This document shows, one piece after another, positions 24,581-33,674 of a stretch of DNA of 64,000 nucleotides (position 1 is the first letter of the stretch; each line of letters starts with the position of its first letter). Origin of the DNA: Kiloniellales bacterium (GTDB lineage: Bacteria; Pseudomonadota; Alphaproteobacteria; Kiloniellales; JAKSBE01). The translations under genes were made by a program, and so were the position numbers. A model generated the notes under the pieces. That model saw only the letters and a program-made list of their open reading frames with translations. It did no database searches and had not been told where the DNA came from. Where the stretch lies: positions 1 through 64,000 of the forward strand of contig JASJBF010000018.1 of NCBI GenBank assembly GCA_030066685.1, written 5' to 3'.

Positions 24581-26149
24581 TTAGACAACGACGCCGGCCT
24601 CGGCGCCGGCCGTCATGGCGTCCAGGGGCAGGGGCGCCCAGTCCGCAGAGGCCTGGAAGACCAGCTGGCCGCTGTAGCCGGTGGCGGCGCCGGCCGCCTC
24701 GTAGATCTCGGCGATGTCGCGGCGCAAGGGCTCCGGCAGGGGCGCGCGGCTGCGCAGGATCAGGTCGAAGCGCCGGCCCTGGATCAGGCCGTCGAGCTGG
24801 AGCTCGCCGAGCCGGCTGAAGGCGACCTCGACGACGAAGCGGGTCGCCCGCCCGGGGGCGGCCGGGCCGTCCTCCTCCCGCTCGTCGGTCTCGGGGCCGC
24901 GGACGAAGAGGCGCACCTGGCTCAGCGCGCCGCCGTCGAAGACCGGAACCAGGTAGCCGCGCCACTCGCCCGGCGCCGGCTCGGCGGCCAGGCGGCTCAT
25001 CCGGGCGAAATCCTGCTTCAGGCGGGCGACCAGGTCGCCGCGGCCGGCCCGCTCCAGGGCCTGGGCGGTGGCGCCGGAGAGCCAGGCGCCGAGGTCGCCG
25101 CCGCGCAGGGCCGCCAGGAAGAACAGCAGGGTCGAGGCGAAGCGCGGCCCGGGTCGGGGCAGGGCGTGGGACCCGAGGGTCATGCCCGCCGGCTGCAGGT
25201 CGCCGGGCTGGAGGATGCGCAGGGCCTCCTCCAGGGCCGGCCAGCCGCGGGCCAGGCCGCTGTCCCGCACGGAGGCTTCCGGGGCCTCCGCGGCGGTCTG
25301 GGGCCCGGCCGCCGGCGTCAGCTCCAGGACCAGGCGGGTGCCCGGCGGCAGGGCGGTCTGCACCGCCAGACGCAGGTTCCCCTGGGCGGTCTCGATGGTC
25401 GCGCCCTGGCTGCCGGGCGCCGCGGCGACCAGGCCCTCCAGGCGCAGCGGCTGGCCCTGGGCTCCCATGGCGACGGCCGGCGCCCCAGGGCCCCCCGTCG
25501 AGGACTGGGACGTCTCCTGCGCGATGAGGGCCGCCGCGGCGCCTGAGGGGGCGGCAGGGCCCGCGGTGGTGGCGCCCGGCCCGGCCGAAGGGGCGGTCAC
25601 CGAGATCAGCCTGACCAGGACCTCGCCGCCGGCTGGCAGGGCCGCGGCCGGCCCGCTGCCGGCGCTGTTCGCCGGAGTCCGACCCTGCGCCGCCGCAGGC
25701 TCCAGGACCGCCCGGATCAGACGGCCGCTGGCGACGTCCTCGTCGCTCAGGGTCGCGGGCGCCGCCGGAGCGGCGGTGGTGGCCGGCACGCGCCCCTGGG
25801 GCGCCTCCTGGGGGCCGCCCTGGCCGCCCTGGTGGCGCGGCGCGTTCTTGCCCGCCTCGACATTCAGGATCACCACATGGAGCTCGGTCCCGGCGATCCG
25901 GACCTGGAGGGTCACCTGGCTGCCCTGGGCGAGCTGGGCCTTGGTCTGGAGCGGCAGGACGCCGGACTCGGTCTTGACCAGGATCTGGCCCTTGGCGTCG
26001 GTCCCGATCACCGTGCCCCGGACGATGCTGCCGGTCGCCAGCGCCGCGGTCGCCGGGGGCGGGTGGGTGATGGTCGCGTGGACCCCGCTGCTCGCCTTGG
26101 GGGCGGCGCTGGTGGTGAAGCGCGGCGGTGGGAAGAAGACGTCGCTCAT
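24581..26149 (-). CDS. FliK-like (hook-length-control-like) flagellar protein, first of two
   Basis: 522 aa. A short conserved N-terminal beta-rich stretch (residues 35-95: TGSIVRGTVIGTDAKGQILV, LAQGSQVTLQVRI) is followed by a long Ala/Pro/Gly-rich linker, and then a folded C-terminal part from about 390 (ATRFVVEVAFSRLGELQLDG, GRRFDLILRSRAPLPEPLRR) that resembles the FliK hook-control C-terminal fold. The start overlaps the flhG stop (ATGA), so it is translationally tied to the polar-flagellum pair FlhF/FlhG. A second, more typical FliK is at 39.3-40.7 kb. The role of this one is uncertain. Confidence 0.6.
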   Translation of the reverse strand: MSDVFFPPPRFTTSAAPKASSGVHATITHPPPATAALATGSIVRGTVIGTDAKGQILVKTESGVLPLQTKAQLAQGSQVTLQVRIAGTELHVVILNVEAGKNAPRHQGGQGGPQEAPQGRVPATTAAPAAPATLSDEDVASGRLIRAVLEPAAAQGRTPANSAGSGPAAALPAGGEVLVRLISVTAPSAGPGATTAGPAAPSGAAAALIAQETSQSSTGGPGAPAVAMGAQGQPLRLEGLVAAAPGSQGATIETAQGNLRLAVQTALPPGTRLVLELTPAAGPQTAAEAPEASVRDSGLARGWPALEEALRILQPGDLQPAGMTLGSHALPRPGPRFASTLLFFLAALRGGDLGAWLSGATAQALERAGRGDLVARLKQDFARMSRLAAEPAPGEWRGYLVPVFDGGALSQVRLFVRGPETDEREEDGPAAPGRATRFVVEVAFSRLGELQLDGLIQGRRFDLILRSRAPLPEPLRRDIAEIYEAAGAATGYSGQLVFQASADWAPLPLDAMTAGAEAGVVV

Positions 26150-26970
26150 CCGCTGCCATCCTGGCCGGGCACCGGAACCAGATTGCGGGCCAGGGCCTCG
26201 ACGTCGGCCGCGGCCTCGCAGTTGGGATGGCGGGTCAGGAACGGCTCCTGGCTGCGGATCGCGTCCTTGACCTTGGGATCGCGGCGGACGACGCCGGCCA
26301 GGGGCGGCTCCGCCTTTAGGAAGGAGCCGCAGGCCTTGCGCAGGGTGGCGTAGGTCCGCTCGCCCTCGGCCTGGGAGGCGGCCATGTTGACCACGACCCG
26401 CAGGTCGGCCTTCGGATCCTGCTTGAGCGCCAGCTTGATGAAGGCGTAGGCGTCGGTCAGCGCGGTCGGCTCGTCGCTGGTCACCACCAGGCACGTGGCG
26501 CAGCGCGCCGCGAGATAGCGCACCGTGGCGTCGACGCCGGCGCCGAGGTCCAGGACCACCCGGTCGTAGTCCGGCGCCAGGCTCAGCAGCTGCTGGGCCA
26601 GGGCGGTCAGCCCGGGGGCGGAGAGGGCTGCCAGGCTGCCCGAGCCGGAGCGCCCGGCGATGACCTCGAAGCCGGTCGCGGCGACCCGCTGGGCGGTGTC
26701 GCGCAGCGCCAAGCCGCCGCCCAGCGCGGCACCCAGGTCCTGCTCGGGCTGCAGGCCGAGCTGGATGTCGACGTTGGCCAGGCCCAGGTCGCCGTCGAAC
26801 AGCAGAGCCCGCTGTCCGGCCTTCGCCAGGGCGTGGGCCAGGGTGATCGACAGCCAGGTCTTGCCGACCCCGCCCTTGCCCGAGGCGACGGCGATCAGGT
26901 TGCGGCCGACCGGGGCCTGCAGGGGGAGCACCTTGGCAGAACTGGGGGCGGGTGTGGAGGCAGGGGTCAT
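26146..26970 (-). CDS. flhG: Flagellar number regulator FlhG (FleN), MinD-type ATPase
   Basis: 274 aa. Deviant Walker A AVASGKGGVGKT (about 27-38), LLFDGDLGLANVDIQLGL, and the switch II-type DRVVLDLGAGVD are all MinD/FlhG features. It antagonises FlhF to limit flagellar number or place flagella at the pole. Translationally coupled on both sides (flhF upstream, FliK-like downstream, 4-bp overlaps). Confidence 0.9.
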   Translation of the reverse strand: MTPASTPAPSSAKVLPLQAPVGRNLIAVASGKGGVGKTWLSITLAHALAKAGQRALLFDGDLGLANVDIQLGLQPEQDLGAALGGGLALRDTAQRVAATGFEVIAGRSGSGSLAALSAPGLTALAQQLLSLAPDYDRVVLDLGAGVDATVRYLAARCATCLVVTSDEPTALTDAYAFIKLALKQDPKADLRVVVNMAASQAEGERTYATLRKACGSFLKAEPPLAGVVRRDPKVKDAIRSQEPFLTRHPNCEAAADVEALARNLVPVPGQDGSG

Positions 26971-27944
26971 CGGGCGGCTCTGAGCGGTTCGGTGATCTTG
27001 GGATTGTCGATGGGCACGACGCCCTCGGGCAGCAGCAGGCGGGCCAGCCAGACCGGGTTGATCGGCACCAGGCCGCCGGCGATCTGGGGCGCGATCCCGG
27101 CCGCCGAGAACAGGCAGCCGCCGAGGAAGGCGCCGGCCAGCACGCCGCCCAGGCGGCGCGCCGCGTCGAGCTTGGTGGCGATGATCCGGAGCTGGCCGAG
27201 CTCGGCGAAGGCCTGAGCCGCCTCGGCCGACTCCAGGGCGTCGCCGCCGGCCGGCAGGACCAGGACAGGCTGGGCGCCGGAGGCCTCAAGGGCGGCCCTC
27301 AGGCCCTCCAGGTCCAGCGGTACGAAGGCGTTGGCGCCCGCGGTGTCGATGATCATCAGCCGGTCCTTGTCCACCGCCGCCACGCAGCGCGCCAGGGCTT
27401 CCGGGTCGGCGGCCTCCAGAAGGCGGGCCTTCAGCGCGCCGGCGTAGATCGAGATCTGGTCCCGGCCGCCGGCCTTGGCGACGTCCATGGTGATGAAGGT
27501 CGTCTCCCGGCCGGCCAGCTTGGCCAGGGCGCAGAGCTTGGCGGCGCTGGAGGTCTTGCCGCCGCCCGGCGGCCCGAGCAGCAACAGCGGCCGGGCCTCG
27601 GTCTCGGCGGCGAAGGGCTTGAAGCCGAACTCGGCGTCCAGGGCGCCGGCCAGGCCGAGGACGGCGTCCTCGGCGGCGATGGTCGCCGCAGCGGCCAGGA
27701 TCCGGTCGGCCAGGCCCTGGGGCACGCGGTGGAAGGACAGGGCCGCGGCCAGGGTGTCGACGGTCGCAAGGGCCGCGGGTTCGGGGCCGGCCTCCGGGGC
27801 GTCGTCCAGGGCGGCGGTGACCCGGACCCGGCCGTCGGGCTCGTCCTCGACGGTCGAGAGGATCACGGCGTCGGGCCCAAAGTGGTCCCGGACCGCTTGC
27901 ATGGCCGCCGAAAGACTGGCCCCTGTGAAGCTCTTCAGCCGCAT
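26967..27944 (-). CDS. flhF: Flagellar biosynthesis GTPase FlhF
   Basis: 325 aa, an SRP-family GTPase. N-terminal B region (MRLKSFTGASLSAAMQAVRDHFGPDAVILST), then the NG domain with P-loop GPPGGGKTSSAAKLC (about 122-136), TFITMDVAKAGGRDQISIYAG and LMIIDTAGANA. Marks the site of flagellar assembly. Shorter than many FlhF because the N-terminal basic linker is reduced. Confidence 0.9.
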   Translation of the reverse strand: MRLKSFTGASLSAAMQAVRDHFGPDAVILSTVEDEPDGRVRVTAALDDAPEAGPEPAALATVDTLAAALSFHRVPQGLADRILAAAATIAAEDAVLGLAGALDAEFGFKPFAAETEARPLLLLGPPGGGKTSSAAKLCALAKLAGRETTFITMDVAKAGGRDQISIYAGALKARLLEAADPEALARCVAAVDKDRLMIIDTAGANAFVPLDLEGLRAALEASGAQPVLVLPAGGDALESAEAAQAFAELGQLRIIATKLDAARRLGGVLAGAFLGGCLFSAAGIAPQIAGGLVPINPVWLARLLLPEGVVPIDNPKITEPLRAAR

Positions 27945-27969
27945 CGCTCGGACACTTCGTTCCCGCCGG

Positions 27970-30084
27970 TCAAATCTGCCCCAGGGTCTTGATCTTCATC
28001 CGGGGATGGATCTCGTTCTGCGACATGACCACGGTGCTGGGCCGGAAGCGCTCGACGATGGAGCGCACGAAGGGCCGGATCGCCGGCCCGGTCAGCAGCA
28101 CCGGGGTCTCGCCCTGCTTGGCGTAGTCCTCGAAGCTGTCGCGCACCTTGGCGATGAAGCCCTGCAGGCGCGACGGCGCCATCGCCAGCTGCCGGTCCTC
28201 GCCCTCGCCGACCAGGGAGTCCGCGAAGGCCTGCTCCCAGTCCGGCGACAGCGTGACCAGGGGAATGAAGCCGTTCTCGTTGACGTTGTCGTTGCAGAGC
28301 TGGCGGGCCAGGCGGCCGCGCACGTGCTCGGTGATCTGGGTGATCGAGCGGGTGAAGCCGCAGGCCTCGGAGATGCCCTCCAGGATGGTCGGCAGGTCGC
28401 GGATCGAGACCCGCTCGTTCAGCAGGCTCTGCAGCACTCGCTGCACGCCGCCGACCGAGATCTGGGCCGGGATCAGGTCGGCGATCAGCTTCTGGTGCGC
28501 GGCGCCCTGCTCGTCGAGCAGCTTCTGGGTCTCGGTGTAGGACAGCAGCTCCGACATGTTCTCCTTGACCAGCTCGGTCAGGTGGGTGGTGATCACGGTC
28601 GCCGGATCGACCACGGTGTAGCCGCGGAACAGGGCCTCCTCGCGGGCGCCGCCGTCGATCCACTTGGCCGGCAGGCCGAAGGTCGGCTCGCGGGTGTTCT
28701 CGCCCGGGAGGGTGATCTCGCCGCCGCGCGGGTCCATGACCAGCAGCATGTTGGGCCTGAGGTCGCCGCGCCCGGCCTCGATCTCCTTGATCCGCAGGAC
28801 GTAGGCATTGGCCGCGAGCTGCAGGTTGTCCTGGATCCGCACCGATGGCAGGACGAAGCCCATTTCGTTGGCCAGCTGGCGGCGCAGGGCCTTGATCTGC
28901 TCGGTCAGGCGCTTGTTCGACTCGCCGTTGATCAGCTGCAGCAGACCGTAGCCCAGCTCCAGGCGGATGTGGTCGATCTGCAGGGCGCTGGAGATCGGCT
29001 CCTCGGCGACCGGGACCGCCTCCGCGGCCAGGCGCTCCTGCTCGGCCTCGGCCGCCTCGGCCGCCGCCTTGCGCCGGGTCACACCCCAGGCCAGGCCGCC
29101 CGCGACCAGGGCCAGGGCGAGGAAGGGCAGGAAGGGGATGCCCGGCAGCAGGGCCAGGGCCAGCATCAGGAAGGACGACAGGCCGAGCGCCTGGGGATAG
29201 CCGCCGAGCTGGCCGAAGAGCACCTTGTTGGCCGGGCCGCTCATCGCCGACTTGGAGACCAGCAGGCCGGCGGCGGTCGAGACGATCAGGGCCGGGATCT
29301 GGGTGACCAGCCCGTCGCCGACGGTCAGCACGGTGTAGCTGTGCCCGGCTTCCAGGAAGCCCAGGTCCTGCTGGCCGACGCCGATGATGATGCCGCCGAC
29401 GATGTTGATCAGGGTGATCAGCAGGCCGGCGATGGCGTCGCCGCGGACGAACTTGGCGGCGCCGTCCATCGAGCCGTAGAAGTTGCTCTCGTCCTCCAGG
29501 GTCTTGCGCCGGGTGCGGGCCTCGTCCTCGTCGATCAGGCCCGAGGAGAGGTCGGCGTCGATCGCCATCTGCTTGCCCGGCATGGCGTCCAGGCTGAAGC
29601 GCGCCGAGACCTCGGCGATGCGGCCGGAACCTTTGGTGATGACGACGAAGTTCACGATCACCAGGATGCCGAAGACGATGATCCCGATGACGAAGTTGCC
29701 GCTCATCACGAAGCTGCCGAAGGCCTCGATCACCTTGCCGGCGGCGTCGGGTCCGCTGTGGCCGTTGGCCAGGATCAGCCGGGTCGAGGCGAGGTTGAGC
29801 GCCAGGCGCAGCATGGTCGCAATCAGCAGGACCGTTGGGAAGGAGCTGAAGTCCAGCGGCCGGTTGATGAACAGCACGGTCATCAGGATCAGGACCGAGA
29901 AGGTCATCGAGATCGCCAGGCTGATGTCCAGCAGCCAGCCGGGCATGGGCAGGATCAGCACCACCAGGATGCAGACGATGCCGAGGGCGAGCGCGATCTC
30001 GCCGCGCCGCAGCGCGCTATTGAGCTGGCCCAGGATGTCTCCCGGGGCCGGGCCCCCGCCCTGCTGCTGGCTGGCGTCCGTCAT
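27970..30084 (-). CDS. flhA: Flagellar type III export gate protein FlhA
   Basis: 704 aa, the usual FlhA length. Eight N-terminal membrane helices with the cytoplasmic FHIPEP-type loop (RFSLDAMPGKQMAIDADLSSGL), followed by a large cytosolic domain that docks export chaperones. Together with FliI/FliJ it energises flagellar export. It sits 195 bp downstream of flbD, separated by a large inverted repeat that might affect read-through. Confidence 0.95.
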   Translation of the reverse strand: MTDASQQQGGGPAPGDILGQLNSALRRGEIALALGIVCILVVLILPMPGWLLDISLAISMTFSVLILMTVLFINRPLDFSSFPTVLLIATMLRLALNLASTRLILANGHSGPDAAGKVIEAFGSFVMSGNFVIGIIVFGILVIVNFVVITKGSGRIAEVSARFSLDAMPGKQMAIDADLSSGLIDEDEARTRRKTLEDESNFYGSMDGAAKFVRGDAIAGLLITLINIVGGIIIGVGQQDLGFLEAGHSYTVLTVGDGLVTQIPALIVSTAAGLLVSKSAMSGPANKVLFGQLGGYPQALGLSSFLMLALALLPGIPFLPFLALALVAGGLAWGVTRRKAAAEAAEAEQERLAAEAVPVAEEPISSALQIDHIRLELGYGLLQLINGESNKRLTEQIKALRRQLANEMGFVLPSVRIQDNLQLAANAYVLRIKEIEAGRGDLRPNMLLVMDPRGGEITLPGENTREPTFGLPAKWIDGGAREEALFRGYTVVDPATVITTHLTELVKENMSELLSYTETQKLLDEQGAAHQKLIADLIPAQISVGGVQRVLQSLLNERVSIRDLPTILEGISEACGFTRSITQITEHVRGRLARQLCNDNVNENGFIPLVTLSPDWEQAFADSLVGEGEDRQLAMAPSRLQGFIAKVRDSFEDYAKQGETPVLLTGPAIRPFVRSIVERFRPSTVVMSQNEIHPRMKIKTLGQI

Positions 30085-30138
30085 GCCGTCACCGCCAAGC
30101 CGCGGCCATTGGCGCCTGAACCTTCAGACGCCGGTGAG

Positions 30139-30240
30139 TCCCCCCCACCCCGACCCTCCCCCACCAGGGGGGAGGGGGTATTGCAGCGGCGGGATCCAGT
30201 CTCCCTCCCCCCTGGTGGGGGAGGGTCGGGGTGGGGGGGA
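30139..30240. repeat. 38-bp perfect inverted repeat (C/G-tract type) between flbD and flhA
   Basis: Arms 30139-30176 and 30203-30240 are perfect complements, built of C-runs (CCCCACCCCGACCCTCCCCC and its complement), with a 26-base loop. It is a highly stable structure in both DNA and RNA. Similar CCCCACCCCGACCCTCCCCC repeats are known as dispersed intergenic elements in many high-GC proteobacteria. It is the only thing seen in this 195-bp gap. Confidence 0.9.
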
Positions 30241-30279
30241 TGGCGGCCATTGACCAGTCCTTACAACCAGGCAGCGCCG

Positions 30280-31662
30280 CTAGACCCGCACCCGTTCGGC
30301 TTCGCCGGGCAGGGGGACGGCGGCGCCCTCCTGGCTGTACTGCTTCAGCTTGTTTCGCAGGGTGCGGATCGAGATTCCCAGGATGTTGGCGGCGTGGGTC
30401 CGGTTGCCCAGGCAGTGGGACAGGGTGTCCAGGATCAGGTCGCGCTCGACCTCGGCCACGGTGCGGCCGACCAGGGCGCTGGTATCCTGCTCGCCGCCGC
30501 CGTTCTGGGTCTCGCCCTCGCGGGCGGGCGCCTCGGGGGTTTCCGCCGGCTTGGGCGCCAGGCGGTCGCCGGTCAGGATGATGGCCTCGGCCGTGACCTT
30601 CTGGTCCCGGGCCATCAGCACGGCGCGATGCATGGTGTTCTCCAGCTCGCGCACGTTGCCGCGCCAGTGGTGCTTCTCCAGGCAGCGCAGCGCCTCCTCG
30701 GTCAGGACCGGCAGCGGCACGCCGTTGGCCTCGGCGTACTTGGCGAGGAAGTGCTCGGCCAGCAGGGCGACGTCCTGGCCGCGTTCGCGCAGGGGCGGCA
30801 GCTCGATGGTGACGACGTTGAGGCGGAAGAAGAGGTCCTCCCGGAAGCGGCCCTCGCGGACTTCCTCCTCGAGGTCGCGGTTCGAGGTCGCCAGCAGCCG
30901 GATGTCGACCCGGATCGGCTGGGTGCCGCCGACCCGGTCGATCTCGCGCTCCTGGATCGCGCGCAGCAGCTTGGCCTGCAGGCGGGGGTGCATCTCCGAG
31001 ATCTCGTCGAGCAGCAGGGTGCCGCCGTTGGCCTCCTCGAACTTGCCGACCCGCCGGGCGATGGCGCCGGTGAAGGCGCCCTTCTCGTGCCCGAAGAGCT
31101 CGGACTCCAGCAGGTTCTCGGGGATCGCGGCGCAGTTGACCGAGACGAAGGTCTGCTTGGCGCGCTTGGACTTCTCGTGGATGTAGCGCGCCATGACCTC
31201 CTTGCCGGTCCCGGATTCACCGGTGATCAGGACGCTGGCATCGGCGCCGGCGACCTGCTCGGCCAGGCGCAGCAGCTCTTTCATCCTCCGGTCGCGGGTC
31301 AGGAAGGCGGTCGATTCCTCCGCAACCGCGGCCAGCACCGCAGCGATCAGCTCGGGATCGGGCGGCAGCGGCACGTATTCCTGGGCGCCGGCCCGGATCG
31401 CCTTGACTGCAGCGCCGGAATCGGTGCCGATGCCGCAGGCGACCACCGGGATCGAGATCCGCTCGGCCTTGAGGCTGTCGATCATGCTGCCGACGTCCAG
31501 GCGGATGTCGATCATCAGCAGGTCGGCGCCCTGCCCGGCGCGCAGCAGCGACAGGGCCGTCGCGATGTCGTCAGCGTGCGCCACCTTGGCGCCGCGATCG
31601 AGCGCGATCTTGCCCGCTGTGGTGATGTGGCCCTCGAGTGTGCCGACGATTAGAAGCCGCAT
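30280..31662 (-). CDS. flbD: Sigma-54 activator FlbD (late flagellar gene regulator)
   Basis: 460 aa. N-terminal receiver-like domain (residues 1-115, Asp52 in MIDIRLD), AAA+ domain with Walker A TGESGTGKE (about 147-155), the sigma-54 contact loop GAFTGA (195-200), and a C-terminal Fis-type helix-turn-helix (THAANILGISIRTLRNKL). In Caulobacter FlbD activates hook and flagellin promoters and represses fliF. The matching DNA signals, sigma-54 promoters with upstream palindromes, are seen in this window before fliK, the sugar/kinase operon and both flagellins, and palindromes occur at fliF. Encoded in the fliF operon as in Caulobacter. Confidence 0.92.
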   Translation of the reverse strand: MRLLIVGTLEGHITTAGKIALDRGAKVAHADDIATALSLLRAGQGADLLMIDIRLDVGSMIDSLKAERISIPVVACGIGTDSGAAVKAIRAGAQEYVPLPPDPELIAAVLAAVAEESTAFLTRDRRMKELLRLAEQVAGADASVLITGESGTGKEVMARYIHEKSKRAKQTFVSVNCAAIPENLLESELFGHEKGAFTGAIARRVGKFEEANGGTLLLDEISEMHPRLQAKLLRAIQEREIDRVGGTQPIRVDIRLLATSNRDLEEEVREGRFREDLFFRLNVVTIELPPLRERGQDVALLAEHFLAKYAEANGVPLPVLTEEALRCLEKHHWRGNVRELENTMHRAVLMARDQKVTAEAIILTGDRLAPKPAETPEAPAREGETQNGGGEQDTSALVGRTVAEVERDLILDTLSHCLGNRTHAANILGISIRTLRNKLKQYSQEGAAVPLPGEAERVRV

Positions 31663-31688
31663 CTTCTCAGTCTCCAGATATCAAAGGC

Positions 31689-32531
31689 TCAGTCGAAGTC
31701 GCCGATCCGCTGGTCGGGCGGCAGCAGGGTGTTCATCAGGATCTCGAGCCGCCGCGGGTTCTCCTGCCGCGCGATCGAGACGGCGCCCAGGGCGTAGAGC
31801 TGGTGGACCAGGGACTCGACCCCGGAGTTGCGCTCCAGCTTCCCGGCCAGGGGCAGGAAGACCATGTTGGCCAGGATCGCGCCGTAGAAGGTGGTCAGCA
31901 GCGCCACCGCCATGGCCGGCCCGATCGACTCCGGGTCCTCCAGGTTGCCCAGCATCTGCACCAGGCCGATCAGGGTGCCGATCAGGCCCATCGCCGGGCA
32001 GACCTCGCCGGCGCGCCGCAGGACGCCGGCCGCTTTGCTGTGGCGGGCGGCCATGGCCTGGACCTCGGCGTTCAGGACCTGCTCGATCTGGTCGGCCGGG
32101 GTGCCGTCGACCGCCAGGCGCAGGGAGCGGAACAGGAAGGGGTGGTCCTCCAGGTTGCGCAGGACCCGTTGCAGCGACAGCACGCCGTGGCGCCGGGCCT
32201 GCTTGGCCAGAAGCAGCACCTGATCGGCGGCGGCGCTCGGATCCTGGGCGTTGTAGAGCACCGCTTTGAGCATCACGCCCTGGGCCCGGACCACCTCGCC
32301 GAGCGAGAAGGAGATCGTGGTCACCAGGAAGCTGCCGCCGAGCACGATCAGCAGCGCCGGCGCGTCCACGAAGGCGCCCGGAGAGCCGCCGAGGGTCATA
32401 GCGGTCACGATCATGGCGAAGGCGCCAAGCACGCCGCCCAGGGTCGCGAAGTCGACGCTGGTGCCGCTCGGCAGGTCGTCGAGCCTGACCATGGGCGGTG
32501 CCTTGCCGCCGGTGCTGCTGAGATTGGCCAT
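31689..32531 (-). CDS. motA: Flagellar stator protein MotA/PomA-like
   Basis: 280 aa with four predicted membrane helices: VDFATLGGVLGAFAMIVTAM, DAPALLIVLGGSFLVTTISF, and after a cytosolic loop ICPAMGLIGTLIGLVQML-type helix 3 (here VCPAMGLIGTLIGLVQML) and MAVALLTTFYGAILANMVFL. The cytosolic loop contains the rotor-contact region. A MotB partner is not adjacent. The gene sits within the fliN-flbD gap where Caulobacter has none. PomA-type sodium coupling cannot be excluded. Confidence 0.88.
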   Translation of the reverse strand: MANLSSTGGKAPPMVRLDDLPSGTSVDFATLGGVLGAFAMIVTAMTLGGSPGAFVDAPALLIVLGGSFLVTTISFSLGEVVRAQGVMLKAVLYNAQDPSAAADQVLLLAKQARRHGVLSLQRVLRNLEDHPFLFRSLRLAVDGTPADQIEQVLNAEVQAMAARHSKAAGVLRRAGEVCPAMGLIGTLIGLVQMLGNLEDPESIGPAMAVALLTTFYGAILANMVFLPLAGKLERNSGVESLVHQLYALGAVSIARQENPRRLEILMNTLLPPDQRIGDFD

Positions 32532-32560
32532 GACCGCTGCGCGCCCCGTGCCCTACGCCG

Positions 32561-32947
32561 CTAGGAGCGGTCCATCTTGATGATCTCGGTCATGGTCACG
32601 CCGAGCCGGTCTTCGACCACGACCACCTCGCCGCGCGCGACCAGGCGGTTGTTGACGTAGATGTCGACCGCCTCGCCGACCTTGCGGTCCAGCTCGACCA
32701 CCGCGCCGCGGCCCAGCTTCAGCAGCTGCGCGACCTGCATGTTGGCCTTGCCGAGCACGGCAGAGACTTGAACCGGTATGTCGTAGACGGCTTCCAAGTC
32801 TTTGGCGTTGGCGGGAATCTTGCTTCCGTCAGACAAGTCAACTTCCCTTGACTCCGCGCCCTCGGCGGGTGGGCTGCCGTCGAGCTCGGCCAAGTCGAGG
32901 CTGCCGTCGGCGCCGTTCGCGTCTTGCTGTGTGTCGTCGTCAGCCAT
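32561..32947 (-). CDS. fliN: Flagellar motor switch protein FliN
   Basis: 128 aa. An acidic, variable N-terminal 45 residues precede the conserved SpoA domain (YDIPVQVSAVLGKANMQVAQLL, GAVVELDRKVGEAVDIYVNNRLVA, VVEDRLGVTMTEI). Forms the C-ring with FliG (and FliM, not in window). Overlaps fliH by 8 bp. Confidence 0.94.
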   Translation of the reverse strand: MADDDTQQDANGADGSLDLAELDGSPPAEGAESREVDLSDGSKIPANAKDLEAVYDIPVQVSAVLGKANMQVAQLLKLGRGAVVELDRKVGEAVDIYVNNRLVARGEVVVVEDRLGVTMTEIIKMDRS

Positions 32948-33659
32948 GGGAGCTGCCCTCCGTCACGGGGGTTGTCGGGTTCACGCTGTCGGCCTCCTGC
33001 GGGGCCGTGGGCCCGGCCCGGCCGAGCAGGACCTTCGAACGGGCGATCGCCGCGTCCATCTCGGTCAGCAGGCGTTCGCTGTCGCGCTGGGCGCCGCCGT
33101 CGGCCCATTCGACCAGCGCGTCGCTGGCGGCCAGCTTGTCGTCGGCGATGACCACCACCTTGCCCTCGTAGGCCCGCTGCGCCGTGACCGCATCGATCCG
33201 GGCGGTGATCGCCTCGATCTGCGCGGGCGCGACGCGGACCACGATGCGCGGCTCGTCCCTGACCCGGGTCAGGCAGTCGCCGATCAGGGCCTCGACCTCG
33301 CCCAGGCCCGCGCTCTCGGCGAGCACCGGGAAGAGCTTCCGCAGCATCAGGCCGGTGGCCTCGGTCGCCTCCTCGGCGAGCCGCCGCTCGGTCGCGGTCC
33401 ACTCCCGGAGCAGCGCCTCCAGGGAGTCGCCGACCCTTTGCTCGCTGCGGACCAGGGCTTCCTCGGCCTGCAGGCGGGCGTCCCGGAGCGCGGCCTCGCG
33501 TCCGGCGGCGACGCCCTCGTCCCGGGCCCGCTCCAGGTCCTCCTCGCCGAACTGGGGCGCCGGCGGCTCGCCGCCCGGCGGCTCCATGACCAGCTTCCCG
33601 CCGGCAGCGTCGAAGGAGGTGTCGAAGAGAAAGGGCTTCTGGCTTAATCCGGCGCTCAC
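32940..33659 (-). CDS. fliH: Flagellar export regulator FliH (FlbE-like)
   Basis: 239 aa. Long charged helical region (ERARDEGVAAGREAALRDAR ...) then a V-ATPase E-subunit-like C-terminal part (RVAPAQIEAITARIDAV, GKVVVIADDKLAASDALVEW). Holds FliI at the export gate. Located between fliG and fliN as in Caulobacter, where the gene is called flbE. Assignment rests on position and fold pattern more than identity. Confidence 0.82.
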   Translation of the reverse strand: MSAGLSQKPFLFDTSFDAAGGKLVMEPPGGEPPAPQFGEEDLERARDEGVAAGREAALRDARLQAEEALVRSEQRVGDSLEALLREWTATERRLAEEATEATGLMLRKLFPVLAESAGLGEVEALIGDCLTRVRDEPRIVVRVAPAQIEAITARIDAVTAQRAYEGKVVVIADDKLAASDALVEWADGGAQRDSERLLTEMDAAIARSKVLLGRAGPTAPQEADSVNPTTPVTEGSSHG

Positions 33660-33674
33660 GCTCGCTGCTCCCGA

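Noticed and set aside
27475-31653. 1392-codon plus-strand open frame opposite flhA/flbD
   Set aside because: Antisense shadow of well-recognised flagellar genes; its translation has no recognisable domain.
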